Of a DNA stretch of 45,316 nt, positions 1 to 7,919 are shown piece by piece; position 1 is the first letter of the stretch; every line of letters starts with the position of its first letter. The DNA is from Lachnospiraceae bacterium (GTDB taxonomy: Bacteria; Bacillota_A; Clostridia; Lachnospirales; Lachnospiraceae), in the NCBI GenBank assembly GCA_003446335.1, contig DMAZ01000011.1, positions 1-45,316 of the forward strand, written 5' to 3'. Made by a program: the position numbers and the translations under genes. The notes beneath the pieces are model-generated. The model searched no databases, was not told the origin of the DNA, and saw only the letters and a list, made by a program, of their open reading frames with translations.

Positions 1-2
1 TG

Positions 3-1253
3 GCAATTAAGAAATACAGGATCAAAACAAGAATGATTCTGGCATTGCCCATCATTGTAAATATCGGGCTGCTGTTATACTTTAAGTATTTAAATTTTGC
101 CATTACGAACATAAACACACTTTTCGGACAGGAATTTGAGCTTCAGGAAATCATCCTTCCGCTTGGAATATCATTCTATACATTCCAGCAGATCGCCTAT
201 GTTGTGGCCGGTGAGAGAGGAGAGCTTAAGAATAACAATATCATCGACTACCTGGCATACATTCTGTATTTTCCAAAATTAGTCATGGGGCCGATTATTG
301 AGCCGGTGGATTTTATTTCACAGATCAATCAGGCGGAAAGAAAAAAAGTAAATATAACGAATATAGCGATCGGCATTCATATCTTCAGTCTGGGACTTAT
401 AAAGAAAGTTCTTTTAGCAGATACTTTTTCCAAAGCTGTTTCATGGGTGTATGGGAATCTAGATTCTGCGACAGCTATGGACTGCATGTTACTTGTCCTT
501 TTTTATACGTTTGAAATATATTTCGACTTCAGTGGATACAGTGATATGGCAGTCGGTGTATCCTCAATGCTCAACATCGATCTTCCGATGAATTTTGACT
601 CTCCTTATAAGGCAATCTCGATCAGGGACTTTTGGAAAAGATGGCATATGTCTCTGACGAAATTTTTGACAAAGTATATCTATATTCCGCTCGGCGGTTC
701 ACGAAAAGGTGCTGTATTAACGTATGTGAACACGCTTATCGTATTTTTGATAAGCGGATTGTGGCATGGCGCGAACTGGACCTTTATATTATGGGGATTG
801 CTGCATGGTCTTTTGAGCTGCTTTGACAGAATATTTGATAAAATCGAAGAAAAGGTATTTTTGCCGGTAAGATGGCTGTGCACATTCGGAGTTGTCAATG
901 TTCTCTGGCTTTTATTCAGCGCCGAATCTGTGCAGCAGTGGAAAACAATTCTGCGCAGGATATTGTTTATGCAGAATACGATGGTCAGTGATGGCCTGAT
1001 CGGTTCATTTGATCTGTCCGAGAGTCAATTTATTTATAACATTTTCGGATTGAATTATCTGCCGGCACACGTGCGCGGTTTTAACATGCTGATCTTTATT
1101 TTGGCCGCATGTTTTATATGCTTTGTTCCGGAGAATAATTACAGGAGAAAAGATAAGCTGAATGCAGGTTCTTTACTTCTGGCTTCACTTGCTTTTATCT
1201 GGGGCATCTTATGTCTGGGCTCAGAGTCTGTATTTGTATATTTTGGTTTTTAG
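3..1253 (+). CDS. MBOAT-family membrane O-acyltransferase (5' end outside window)
   Basis: Membrane-bound O-acyltransferase of the AlgI/DltB/PatA type. Such proteins pass acyl (usually acetyl) groups across the membrane to an extracellular polymer. The frame is open to the left edge, so the true start lies upstream. The first visible Met is at 33, and roughly 50-60 N-terminal residues of a ~470-residue AlgI-like protein are probably missing. Counting from Met 33, the family core DFWKRWHMSLTKFLTKYIYI begins at residue 199, followed by PLGGSRKG. The catalytic His is H245 in SGLWHGANW. Many hydrophobic segments fit a polytopic protein. The next gene starts 9 bp downstream and encodes an SGNH-like membrane-anchored protein, the usual partner of these transferases. 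The acceptor (exopolysaccharide, teichoic acid or peptidoglycan) cannot be told from sequence. Confidence 0.9.
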   Translation, partial: AIKKYRIKTRMILALPIIVNIGLLLYFKYLNFAITNINTLFGQEFELQEIILPLGISFYTFQQIAYVVAGERGELKNNNIIDYLAYILYFPKLVMGPIIEPVDFISQINQAERKKVNITNIAIGIHIFSLGLIKKVLLADTFSKAVSWVYGNLDSATAMDCMLLVLFYTFEIYFDFSGYSDMAVGVSSMLNIDLPMNFDSPYKAISIRDFWKRWHMSLTKFLTKYIYIPLGGSRKGAVLTYVNTLIVFLISGLWHGANWTFILWGLLHGLLSCFDRIFDKIEEKVFLPVRWLCTFGVVNVLWLLFSAESVQQWKTILRRILFMQNTMVSDGLIGSFDLSESQFIYNIFGLNYLPAHVRGFNMLIFILAACFICFVPENNYRRKDKLNAGSLLLASLAFIWGILCLGSESVFVYFGF

Positions 1254-1262
1254 AGGATTTTT

Positions 1263-2846
1263 ATGAAGGTAAAGATTTGGCTGATCGGCTGGTTGATCAT
1301 AGTAATAACAGCACTAAGTGTTCTCGGATATTGGGTATACAGAATTGATCCTTATTTTCATTATCATAAGCCGGAAACTGACAAGTATTATTATACGTTA
1401 AACAACCAGCGAAGCCAGAATGACGGGATCAGCAAGTATTTTACTTATGATGCTCTGATAACAGGAACCTCTATGATAGAGAATTCCAGAACCACGGAAA
1501 CGGATCAGATATTTGGATGTCATTCTATAAAAGTGTGTTACGAGGGCGGATCATATAAGGAAGTCAATGACAATGTTAAAAATGCGCTTAAAGCAAATGG
1601 CGATCTGAAGATTGTCATAAGATGTCTGGATATGGGTCGGTTCCTGGACCCGTACGACAAAATGCGCAAAGATTTAGGAAGGTATCCGACTTATCTGTAT
1701 GATAATAATCCGTTCAATGATGTTGAATATCTTTTGAACAGGGATGTTGTCTTCGGCAGAACTTATCAGATGATCCTGGACAGAGAAAAAGAGGACTTCG
1801 AGCCGGGCATAACATCATTTGATGAATATTCAAGATGGCAGCATAGAGTTACTTTTGGGATCAACACGGTCGCTCCTGAAGGGATCACTGTGAAAGAAAA
1901 AGACCAGGTCCATTTATCGGAAGAGGATAAGGAAGTCATAAAAAAGAATATCGAGCTGAATGTTACCGGTGTGGCAGATGAATATCCAAATGTCGACTTT
2001 TACTATTATTATTCGCCCTATAGCGTAGCTGAATGGAATAAATGGAGAAACAGCGGAACACTATACAAAATGCTCGAGGCAGAAATGTATATCACCGAAA
2101 TGATTATTCCGCATAAGAATATCCATCTCTTTTCATTTAATAACAGGACGGATATAACAACTGATCTTAATCATTATAAGGACAGGACTCATTATGCCTC
2201 ATGGATCAGCAGCCTGATTTTGAAATGGATGCATGACGGACAGGGGCAGCTTACGGAAGAAAACTACCGGGAACGTCTTAAGCAGGAATATGAATTCTAT
2301 ACGACATTTGATTATGCCGGTGTAAACGGCCAGGAAGATTATGAAGATGACTATTATGCAGGGGCACTGTTGAATCAGGAACTGACAGGCGCCCGGGCAT
2401 TGGACGTGCTTCATGATAAGAAAGCTGATGTTGCTGTCAGCGGAGCGAATTATCGATATGATGATAAGAATCAGCCTGTAATTGTCTGCAGAGGGGCTCT
2501 TTCGAGAGAATCGGGAGGAGAGGATATTGCCGAATATCTGAGAGACCGGGAATTCATTGGCCTGAAGTTCAAGGTCGATCTGGATGATGGATATAATTAT
2601 CTGGTCTTTAATGGTCAGAAGATTGCAGATCAGGGCAGCCTGACGGCCTATGTATATGATTCTGACGGGGAGCTTGTGGGAAAGAAGACAGCAGACTCTA
2701 AAGACCTGGATAATGAGGTCCATCAATATACGCTGGATCTTTCTGCAGCAAATGGCATTGTTACGGTCGTACTAAATGGCGGCTGTATTGATTCTGCAGG
2801 CAGTGCGGATTCGGAATATCAGTTCAGTAATATTTATATGTATTAA
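1263..2846 (+). CDS. Membrane-anchored SGNH-hydrolase-like protein, partner of MBOAT
   Basis: 527 residues. One N-terminal membrane segment (about 5-25) is followed by a large extracytoplasmic part. A serine-containing block resembling SGNH block I (LITGTSMIENSR, S70) and a late DLNHYKDRTHY block (301-311, with D307 and H310) suggest an SGNH/AlgX/DltD-like fold. In those families the block V Asp-His complete the Ser-Asp-His triad. From about residue 395 a separate beta-rich region resembles a carbohydrate-binding or jelly-roll module. The gene begins 9 bp after the MBOAT stop, so the pair is almost surely co-transcribed. By analogy with AlgI-AlgJ/X and DltB-DltD it should take the acyl group from the MBOAT protein and place it on a surface glycan. 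The overall family name is an inference; the motifs are what is seen. Confidence 0.7.
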   Translation: MKVKIWLIGWLIIVITALSVLGYWVYRIDPYFHYHKPETDKYYYTLNNQRSQNDGISKYFTYDALITGTSMIENSRTTETDQIFGCHSIKVCYEGGSYKEVNDNVKNALKANGDLKIVIRCLDMGRFLDPYDKMRKDLGRYPTYLYDNNPFNDVEYLLNRDVVFGRTYQMILDREKEDFEPGITSFDEYSRWQHRVTFGINTVAPEGITVKEKDQVHLSEEDKEVIKKNIELNVTGVADEYPNVDFYYYYSPYSVAEWNKWRNSGTLYKMLEAEMYITEMIIPHKNIHLFSFNNRTDITTDLNHYKDRTHYASWISSLILKWMHDGQGQLTEENYRERLKQEYEFYTTFDYAGVNGQEDYEDDYYAGALLNQELTGARALDVLHDKKADVAVSGANYRYDDKNQPVIVCRGALSRESGGEDIAEYLRDREFIGLKFKVDLDDGYNYLVFNGQKIADQGSLTAYVYDSDGELVGKKTADSKDLDNEVHQYTLDLSAANGIVTVVLNGGCIDSAGSADSEYQFSNIYMY

Positions 2847-3343
2847 TCTTCTCGAATCTCAGCATTGCCCGGTATCCTGCAGGAAATATATCCTTTTACA
2901 AAAGGCATATCTTCTTCCGGAACATAAATCCTCGGTCCCCCAAAGCGCCCTCTGAGCTCAATATAATTCGCGGCGACGATCATTTCTTCTGTACGGCTGA
3001 ATTCGAATACTCCGCGGGTCTTTCCCGATCCCGTCACAATACAGTCTTCATGCAAACAATAAATTTCAGTCATATTACCGGGAAGACGGTCAAGCCCAAA
3101 GCATATGAGAAGTACGATTATAAAAAGTATAAACGCGCATGCTGCCGTGATGAGCGGGGGCTGATGATACATGAAGGATAGTATTCCTCCATAAATGAGA
3201 ATAAATGCAGCTATAACTCCGCAGACGATTATAGTGATCCGATAGCTTTTTCTCTCATAATCTTTCCCGATGGCACACTTCCAGCGATAAGTGCCATCCT
3301 CCTGTTTTGTCACATGATCCGGGAATTCATCATACGTGTACAT
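2843..3343 (-). CDS. YcxB-like membrane protein, unknown function
   Basis: 166 residues from the chosen ATG at 3343. This start has a GGAGG ribosome-binding site 7-8 bp upstream on the minus strand; an upstream ATG at 3382 has none. Two adjacent hydrophobic helices (about 36-60 and 66-87) separate a short polar N-terminus from a C-terminal beta-rich domain of about 75 residues. The pattern (two TM helices, then a PH-like domain with a VFEFSRTEEMIVAANYIELR-type strand order) resembles the YcxB family, whose role is unknown. It converges on the SGNH gene with a 4-bp overlap of the 3' ends, so the two are in separate transcription units. Family assignment is by pattern only. Confidence 0.6.
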   Translation of the reverse strand: MYTYDEFPDHVTKQEDGTYRWKCAIGKDYERKSYRITIIVCGVIAAFILIYGGILSFMYHQPPLITAACAFILFIIVLLICFGLDRLPGNMTEIYCLHEDCIVTGSGKTRGVFEFSRTEEMIVAANYIELRGRFGGPRIYVPEEDMPFVKGYISCRIPGNAEIRED

Positions 3344-3460
3344 ATCTGTTATCCTCCGCAGGCACTTGTATCTGATGTACATTTTACCACATTTCCGTTC
3401 CCCTCTCTACGGGAACAAAAGTATCTTACTGATCAGACCGTGATCTGAGTGTGGAAGATA

Positions 3461-3489
3461 TTGAGAAAAGAGCACGGGTACGCTATAAT
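3461..3489 (+). promoter_or_regulatory. Sigma-A-type promoter of ychF-lgt
   Basis: TTGAGA (3461-3466), 17-bp spacer, TATAAT (3484-3489). It lies about 110 bp upstream of ychF in a gap with no other gene. Strong match to the vegetative consensus. Confidence 0.75.
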
Positions 3490-3602
3490 GATATGCGTTT
3501 ATCATGTTTTTATAAATAATTGGTGTGAAATTGGTGTAAGATCCAAAACACCATTTCGAAAAAGCCCGTAATTAAGCGATTTTTTGGAGGTAAAAAGCAA
3601 AT

Positions 3603-4706
3603 ATGAAATTAGGAATCGTAGGCCTTCCGAATGTCGGAAAGAGCACACTTTTTAATTCACTGACGAAAGCAGGTGCCGAATCTGCGAATTATCCGTTCTG
3701 TACGATCGATCCGAACATCGGAATTGTACCGGTACCCGATGAAAGGTTGAAGCTGCTGGCTGATTTCAGCCACTCCAGAAAGGTTACGCCGGCAACAGTC
3801 GAATTCGTAGACATTGCGGGTCTTGTAAAGGGAGCTTCAAAAGGCGAAGGACTCGGCAACCAGTTCCTGGCAAATATCCGCGAGTGCGATGCGATCGTTC
3901 ACGTTGTTCGATGCTTCGAGGATTCAAATGTCATTCATGTTGATGGGTCGGTGGATCCCGCCAGGGATATCGAGACGATAGAACTGGAACTTATCTTTGC
4001 TGACATAGAAGTCCTTGAACGAAGGATCGCCAAGACGGCCAGATCCGCCAAATCCGGAGCGGACAAGAATGCCAGAAAGGAATATGAGATCCTGCTGGAA
4101 CTCAAAAAGCATCTGGAAGACGGAAAGAAAGCCATCAGCTTTGAGACCGGGAGTGAAGAAGGTGACAAATTCAAGGCCGGCCTCGATCTGCTTACGGACA
4201 AGCCGGTCATATTTGCGGCAAATGTCTCGGACGCGGACCTGGCAGATGACGGGGAGAGCAATGAGTACGTCGCGGCAGTACGTGAAATCGCGAAAGAACA
4301 GAATTCCGGCGTTTTCGTGATTTCCGCACAGATCGAGCAGGAAATCGCGGAGCTCGATGAAGATGAGAAACAGGAGTTCCTGGCAGATCTCGGAATCGAG
4401 AAATCCGGTCTGGAAAAGCTGATTGCCGCAAGTTACCGCATACTCGGGCTCATGAGTTTCCTGACGACGGGAGAGGATGAGACACGCGCCTGGACAATAC
4501 CGATCGGATGCAAGGCTCCGAAGGCTGCCGGAAAGATCCATACAGACTTTGAACGCGGATTTATCAAGGCTGAAGTTATTAATTATAAGGAACTGCTGGA
4601 ATCCGGATCCTATGCGGCTGCAAGGGATAAGGGAAAGATCCGCATCGAGGGTAAAGAGTATATTGTTCAGGACGGCGATGTCATCCTGTTCAGATTCAAC
4701 GTATGA
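3603..4706 (+). CDS. ychF: Ribosome-binding ATPase YchF (Obg-like)
   Basis: 367 residues, full length for the family. The N-terminus carries the P-loop GLPNVGKST (7-15), then the G3 motif DIAGLVKGAS. There is a coiled-coil hairpin at about 125-170 and a C-terminal TGS domain ending in QDGDVILFRFNV. YchF is a universally conserved P-loop protein that prefers ATP over GTP, binds ribosomes and is linked to redox/stress tolerance. The canonical NKxD specificity motif is replaced (FAANVSDADL), as expected for the YchF/OLA1 branch. A GGAGG site sits about 10 bp before the ATG. lgt follows after 22 bp, so the two genes probably share the promoter at 3461. Confidence 0.96.
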   Translation: MKLGIVGLPNVGKSTLFNSLTKAGAESANYPFCTIDPNIGIVPVPDERLKLLADFSHSRKVTPATVEFVDIAGLVKGASKGEGLGNQFLANIRECDAIVHVVRCFEDSNVIHVDGSVDPARDIETIELELIFADIEVLERRIAKTARSAKSGADKNARKEYEILLELKKHLEDGKKAISFETGSEEGDKFKAGLDLLTDKPVIFAANVSDADLADDGESNEYVAAVREIAKEQNSGVFVISAQIEQEIAELDEDEKQEFLADLGIEKSGLEKLIAASYRILGLMSFLTTGEDETRAWTIPIGCKAPKAAGKIHTDFERGFIKAEVINYKELLESGSYAAARDKGKIRIEGKEYIVQDGDVILFRFNV

Positions 4707-4728
4707 TGTGACTTAAAACAGAGGTAGT

Positions 4729-5595
4729 ATGGATTATTCAATTAATTTTCCGAATCTCGGAATACATCTGGAGCATGTCGGCAAGAATATAATGATCGGA
4801 AACTTCTCAATAGCTTATTACGGTATTGTGATCGCGATCGGTATGATGCTCGGTATGAAGGCCTGCCTGATGCGAGCGAAAGAGACCGGTCAGTCCGAAG
4901 AAGATTATGTGGATCTGGTCATAACCGGCCTGATTTTCGGCGTGATCGGCGCAAGGGTATACTATGTACTTTTCTCGTGGGAGAATTACAAAAACGATAT
5001 TCTTTCTATCTTCAATATTCGTCAGGGCGGTCTGGCTATCTATGGCGGGATCATCGGAGCGGTCCTTGCTCTGTATGTCATGTCAAAGATAAAGAAGATA
5101 CCTATTATGACAATACTCGATACGATCGCGATCGGTATCCCGATCGGGCAGATCATCGGACGCTGGGGGAATTTTTTCAACAGGGAGGCTTTCGGGGGAT
5201 ACACCAACAATCTCCTGGCCATGCAGCTCCCGGTCTCTGCTGTCCGTCAGCACGAGATCACTGAGGAGATGTGGCAGAATGCGGTGGTCATCAACGGTGT
5301 GCAGTATATTCAGGTACACCCTACCTTCCTTTACGAGGGACTTTGGAACTGCGGAGTTCTTATTTTTCTGATTCTTATGAGGAAGAAAACAAAGTTCAGC
5401 GGGGAGCTTTTCCTTCTGTACATTATCGGTTACGGTCTCGGAAGGTTCTGGATCGAAAGTCTCAGAACGGACCAGCTGCTGGTCCCGGGCACACATATAC
5501 CGATTTCCATGGTGGTATCCAACGTCGGTATCGTTGTTTCTCTCCTGTGGATCGTCATCGGACGCCACAGAGCGTCTGCAAAATGGAATGCGTAA
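4729..5595 (+). CDS. lgt: Phosphatidylglycerol--prolipoprotein diacylglyceryl transferase
   Basis: 288 residues, typical for Lgt. The enzyme moves diacylglycerol from phosphatidylglycerol to the lipobox Cys of preprolipoproteins at the outer face of the cytoplasmic membrane. The Lgt signature GRWGNFFNREAFGG is present, as is the C-terminal GRFWIESLRTDQL segment with its conserved Arg. Seven or so hydrophobic helices fit the known topology. A GAGGTAGT-type ribosome-binding site lies just upstream of the ATG. It follows ychF by 22 bp and is followed by a hairpin/T-run before mraZ, so it likely ends the ychF-lgt unit. Confidence 0.96.
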   Translation: MDYSINFPNLGIHLEHVGKNIMIGNFSIAYYGIVIAIGMMLGMKACLMRAKETGQSEEDYVDLVITGLIFGVIGARVYYVLFSWENYKNDILSIFNIRQGGLAIYGGIIGAVLALYVMSKIKKIPIMTILDTIAIGIPIGQIIGRWGNFFNREAFGGYTNNLLAMQLPVSAVRQHEITEEMWQNAVVINGVQYIQVHPTFLYEGLWNCGVLIFLILMRKKTKFSGELFLLYIIGYGLGRFWIESLRTDQLLVPGTHIPISMVVSNVGIVVSLLWIVIGRHRASAKWNA

Positions 5596-5671
5596 GGCGG
5601 GCATCGAACCGTGATTATCCATTTTGCGTTTCCGTAATAATGAATGTGTGGCTGTCGCACGAAGGCGTGAC

Positions 5672-5748
5672 GCCGCTGTATACAGCAGATGGCATTTGCA
5701 AATGTCTGCTGTGCAGCGGTGGCATTGCCCGGTGCGGCAGCTTTTTTT
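5672..5748 (+). terminator. Hairpin region and T-run between lgt and mraZ
   Basis: A long imperfect inverted repeat (GCCGCTGTATACAGCAGA at 5672 against TCTGCTGTGCAGCGGT ending at 5720) is followed by a second short GC-rich stretch and a run of seven T (5742-5748). The T-run is about 20 bp away from the main stem, so terminator function is likely but not clean. Confidence 0.5.
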
Positions 5749-5803
5749 GTCCGATTCTGACCGGTTGCGTAAGCCTGATTTGTACGCGTGATGATAAGAA
5801 GGG

Positions 5804-5832
5804 TTGATTTTTACTGAATATGAGTGTAAAAT
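5804..5832 (+). promoter_or_regulatory. Promoter of mraZ and the dcw cluster
   Basis: TTGATT (5804-5809), 17 bp, TAAAAT (5827-5832). Predicted initiation near 5839, inside the MraZ-type box array, which suits autorepression. Confidence 0.7.
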
Positions 5833-5855
5833 GGCAATAAGTGGTAGATAGTGGG
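5832..5855 (+). promoter_or_regulatory. MraZ-type operator, three 10-bp-phased TGGN boxes
   Basis: TGGC at 5832, TGGT at 5842 and TGGG at 5852 are spaced exactly 10 bp, with 5-6-bp spacers. A further TGGG lies at 5873. MraZ is known to bind short TGGG-containing direct repeats with about 10-bp periodicity upstream of its own gene. The array overlaps the -10 box and predicted start site. Confidence 0.65.
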
Positions 5856-5883
5856 AAGAAAATCCCTGAAAGTGGGAAAGCGG

Positions 5884-6318
5884 ATGTTCGATAGTGAATA
5901 CAGACATTCAATTGATTCGAAAGGCCGGCTGATGATTCCGTCCAGATACAGAGACGTGATCGCCGGAGAAGAGCTGTGCATACTTGCAGCTTTTTCCGAC
6001 TGCCTTTCGGTCTATCCGAAATCGGCTTTCCGGGAACATACCCGAAGTCTCACCAATATCAGCAGCACGGACAGGAAGAGAATGCGTGTGAAGCGTTATA
6101 TTCTGTCCAATACCAGAGAGGTCACTCTTGATCCGCAGGGAAGGATCCTTGTGGGAAAAGAGCAGCGGGATAAAGCCGGCCTGAAAAAAGACGTTGTCAT
6201 CGTAGGCATGGATGATTATTTCGAAATCTGGGATGCGGATCTGTATGAGAAGGAGAGCGATTACGGAACCAATGATGAGATGGCAGATGAAGCGTTTGAA
6301 CTCGGTGTTACGCTTTGA
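5884..6318 (+). CDS. mraZ: Transcriptional regulator MraZ
   Basis: 144 residues from ATG 5884. MraZ is an AbrB/SpoVT-fold repressor that forms a ring oligomer and controls the dcw operon, including itself. Two copies of the fold are visible. The first begins at the start with FDSEYRHSIDSKGRLMIPSR; the second has ILSNTREVTLDPQGRILV. The frame is open upstream to a GTG at 5851, but that GTG is part of the operator box array. Family members begin at MFxGEYxHxID, so 5884 is preferred. A GTGGGAAAG purine stretch precedes it. rsmH follows after 98 bp. Confidence 0.93.
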   Translation: MFDSEYRHSIDSKGRLMIPSRYRDVIAGEELCILAAFSDCLSVYPKSAFREHTRSLTNISSTDRKRMRVKRYILSNTREVTLDPQGRILVGKEQRDKAGLKKDVVIVGMDDYFEIWDADLYEKESDYGTNDEMADEAFELGVTL

Positions 6319-6416
6319 TTTATTCGAATGTCAAGTGGGAGTGATCGGGCATTCGAAAACTGTATAAGATTGAACAGAACGATCAGGAGAAACATCGGCC
6401 GGGAAGGGAAAAGGCT

Positions 6417-7364
6417 ATGGAGTTCAGACACACATCAGTGCTGCTTGATGAGACAATAGAAAATCTGCTTATCCGTCCTGATGGCGTATACGTTGACGGT
6501 ACGCTCGGAGGAGGCGGACACTCTTCGGAGATTTTGAAACATCTTTCTTCCACCGGAACATTGATTGGAATCGACCGTGACGATGCCGCTATTTCTGCAG
6601 CCGGGGAGCGACTGCACGCGGCAGAAGATGACCGTGTACATATCGTGCGCGGTAACTACAGTGAGATGCCGGATATTCTGCGAAGTATGGGAGTAACTTC
6701 GTGTGACGGTATCATTCTTGATCTGGGCGTTTCCTCCTATCAGCTTGATACGGCTGATCGCGGTTTTTCCTATATGGCAGATGCGCCGCTCGATATGCGC
6801 ATGGACCGCAGGGAGATCAGGACGGCAGCTGACATTGTCAATGAGGCAAGTCAGAAGGAGCTCTTTCGGATCCTGCGCGATTACGGAGAGGAAAAATTCG
6901 CAGCCAATATAGCCAAGCATATTGTCGCTCGGCGGGAAAAGAAAAGAATCGAGACAACTGGGGAGCTTGTCGAGATTGTGCGTGCGTCTATTCCCATGAA
7001 GCTGCAGAAAAATGGAGGACATCCGGCTAAAAGGACCTTTCAGGCACTCAGGATAGAGCTCAATGGGGAGCTTGCAGCTCTGTCCGACAGCCTGGACGGT
7101 ATGATCTCCCTGCTGAACAACGGCGGGAGGATCTGCGTAATAACATTCCACTCACTTGAGGACCGGATCGTTAAGTCCGTCTTCAGAAAAAATGAGAATC
7201 CGTGCACATGCCCGCCCGGATTTCCTGTGTGCGTGTGCGGAAAGGTACCGACCGGAAAAGTAATAACTAGAAAACCGATCCTTCCGGGGAAGCGCGAGAC
7301 GGAGGAGAATTCGAGGGCGAAAAGCGCTAAGCTCAGAGTATTTGAAAGAATAGTTCGTAATTGA
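6417..7364 (+). CDS. rsmH: 16S rRNA (cytosine1402-N4)-methyltransferase RsmH
   Basis: 315 residues, standard length. This SAM-dependent methyltransferase N4-methylates C1402 in the decoding centre of 16S rRNA. The N-terminus [15 protein letters not shown] and the SAM-binding [11 protein letters not shown] (about 25-35) are diagnostic, as are [11 protein letters not shown] and the C-terminal [13 protein letters not shown] block. A GGGAAGGGAAAAGG purine-rich site precedes the ATG. Second gene of the dcw cluster. The 98-bp gap from mraZ contains an inverted repeat (TTCGAATG...CATTCGAA, 6323-6356) but no obvious promoter. Confidence 0.97.
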   Translation: MEFRHTSVLLDETIENLLIRPDGVYVDGTLGGGGHSSEILKHLSSTGTLIGIDRDDAAISAAGERLHAAEDDRVHIVRGNYSEMPDILRSMGVTSCDGIILDLGVSSYQLDTADRGFSYMADAPLDMRMDRREIRTAADIVNEASQKELFRILRDYGEEKFAANIAKHIVARREKKRIETTGELVEIVRASIPMKLQKNGGHPAKRTFQALRIELNGELAALSDSLDGMISLLNNGGRICVITFHSLEDRIVKSVFRKNENPCTCPPGFPVCVCGKVPTGKVITRKPILPGKRETEENSRAKSAKLRVFERIVRN

Positions 7365-7411
7365 TTTTTGGCGGACTTGTCATAAAAATGATATAAGACA
7401 GAGGTGATAGT

Positions 7412-7855
7412 ATGGCAGGCAGTACGGAAAACGAAAAACCGGATGGCAAAGCAGTCAGAACAACACCGAATACAATAACTGCAGGAACTGCCGGAAAGCG
7501 GAGGTCGAGAAAAAAATCGAAAGCCCGCAGGAAGGCAGTTCTTTTAAGCAAAGGGTATGTTTTGTTCCTGGCAATTATGTGCATCGCAACAGTCCTTATG
7601 TGCATACGATATCTGAAACTGAAGGAGACCATCACAACACAGGTAAAACAGAATAATGAACTGCGCACGGAGCTAGCCACATTACGTGCCGAAAATGATG
7701 CCACGCTCGAGGCCATTGAGAACAGTGTAGATCTCGCTGCTATCCGGGACAGGGCAATTAATGAATTCGGCATGAAATATGCGACAGAAGATCAGGTTAT
7801 ATGGTATAATAGCGAAGATAATGGCTACGTGGAGCAGTACAGGGATATATCCTGA
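7412..7855 (+). CDS. ftsL: FtsL-like septal membrane protein
   Basis: 147 residues. Bitopic membrane protein of the divisome: a basic cytoplasmic tail (about 1-46, rich in K/R near 30-44), one membrane helix (about 47-65) and an extracytoplasmic coiled coil starting at LKLKETITTQVKQNNELRTE, ending in a short polar tail. Sequence similarity in this family is low. The call rests on size, topology, coiled coil and position between rsmH and the class B PBP. FtsL/DivIC proteins bind DivIB/FtsQ and help activate septal PBP-FtsW. A GAGGTGAT ribosome-binding site lies 5-6 bp before the ATG. Confidence 0.85.
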   Translation: MAGSTENEKPDGKAVRTTPNTITAGTAGKRRSRKKSKARRKAVLLSKGYVLFLAIMCIATVLMCIRYLKLKETITTQVKQNNELRTELATLRAENDATLEAIENSVDLAAIRDRAINEFGMKYATEDQVIWYNSEDNGYVEQYRDIS

Positions 7856-7919
7856 AAGAATTTTTGCTTTTGCTCCGTATGCAGGCCGCAAATAATCCTT
7901 CAGGAGAGTTACAGAGAAT

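Noticed and set aside
5083..5907. Long minus-strand frame opposite lgt and mraZ
   Set aside because: Antisense shadow of lgt; covers the mraZ promoter and lacks a start signal.
7861..7919. Separate small gene between ftsL and the PBP gene
   Set aside because: No start with a ribosome-binding site; the gap is simply the PBP leader.
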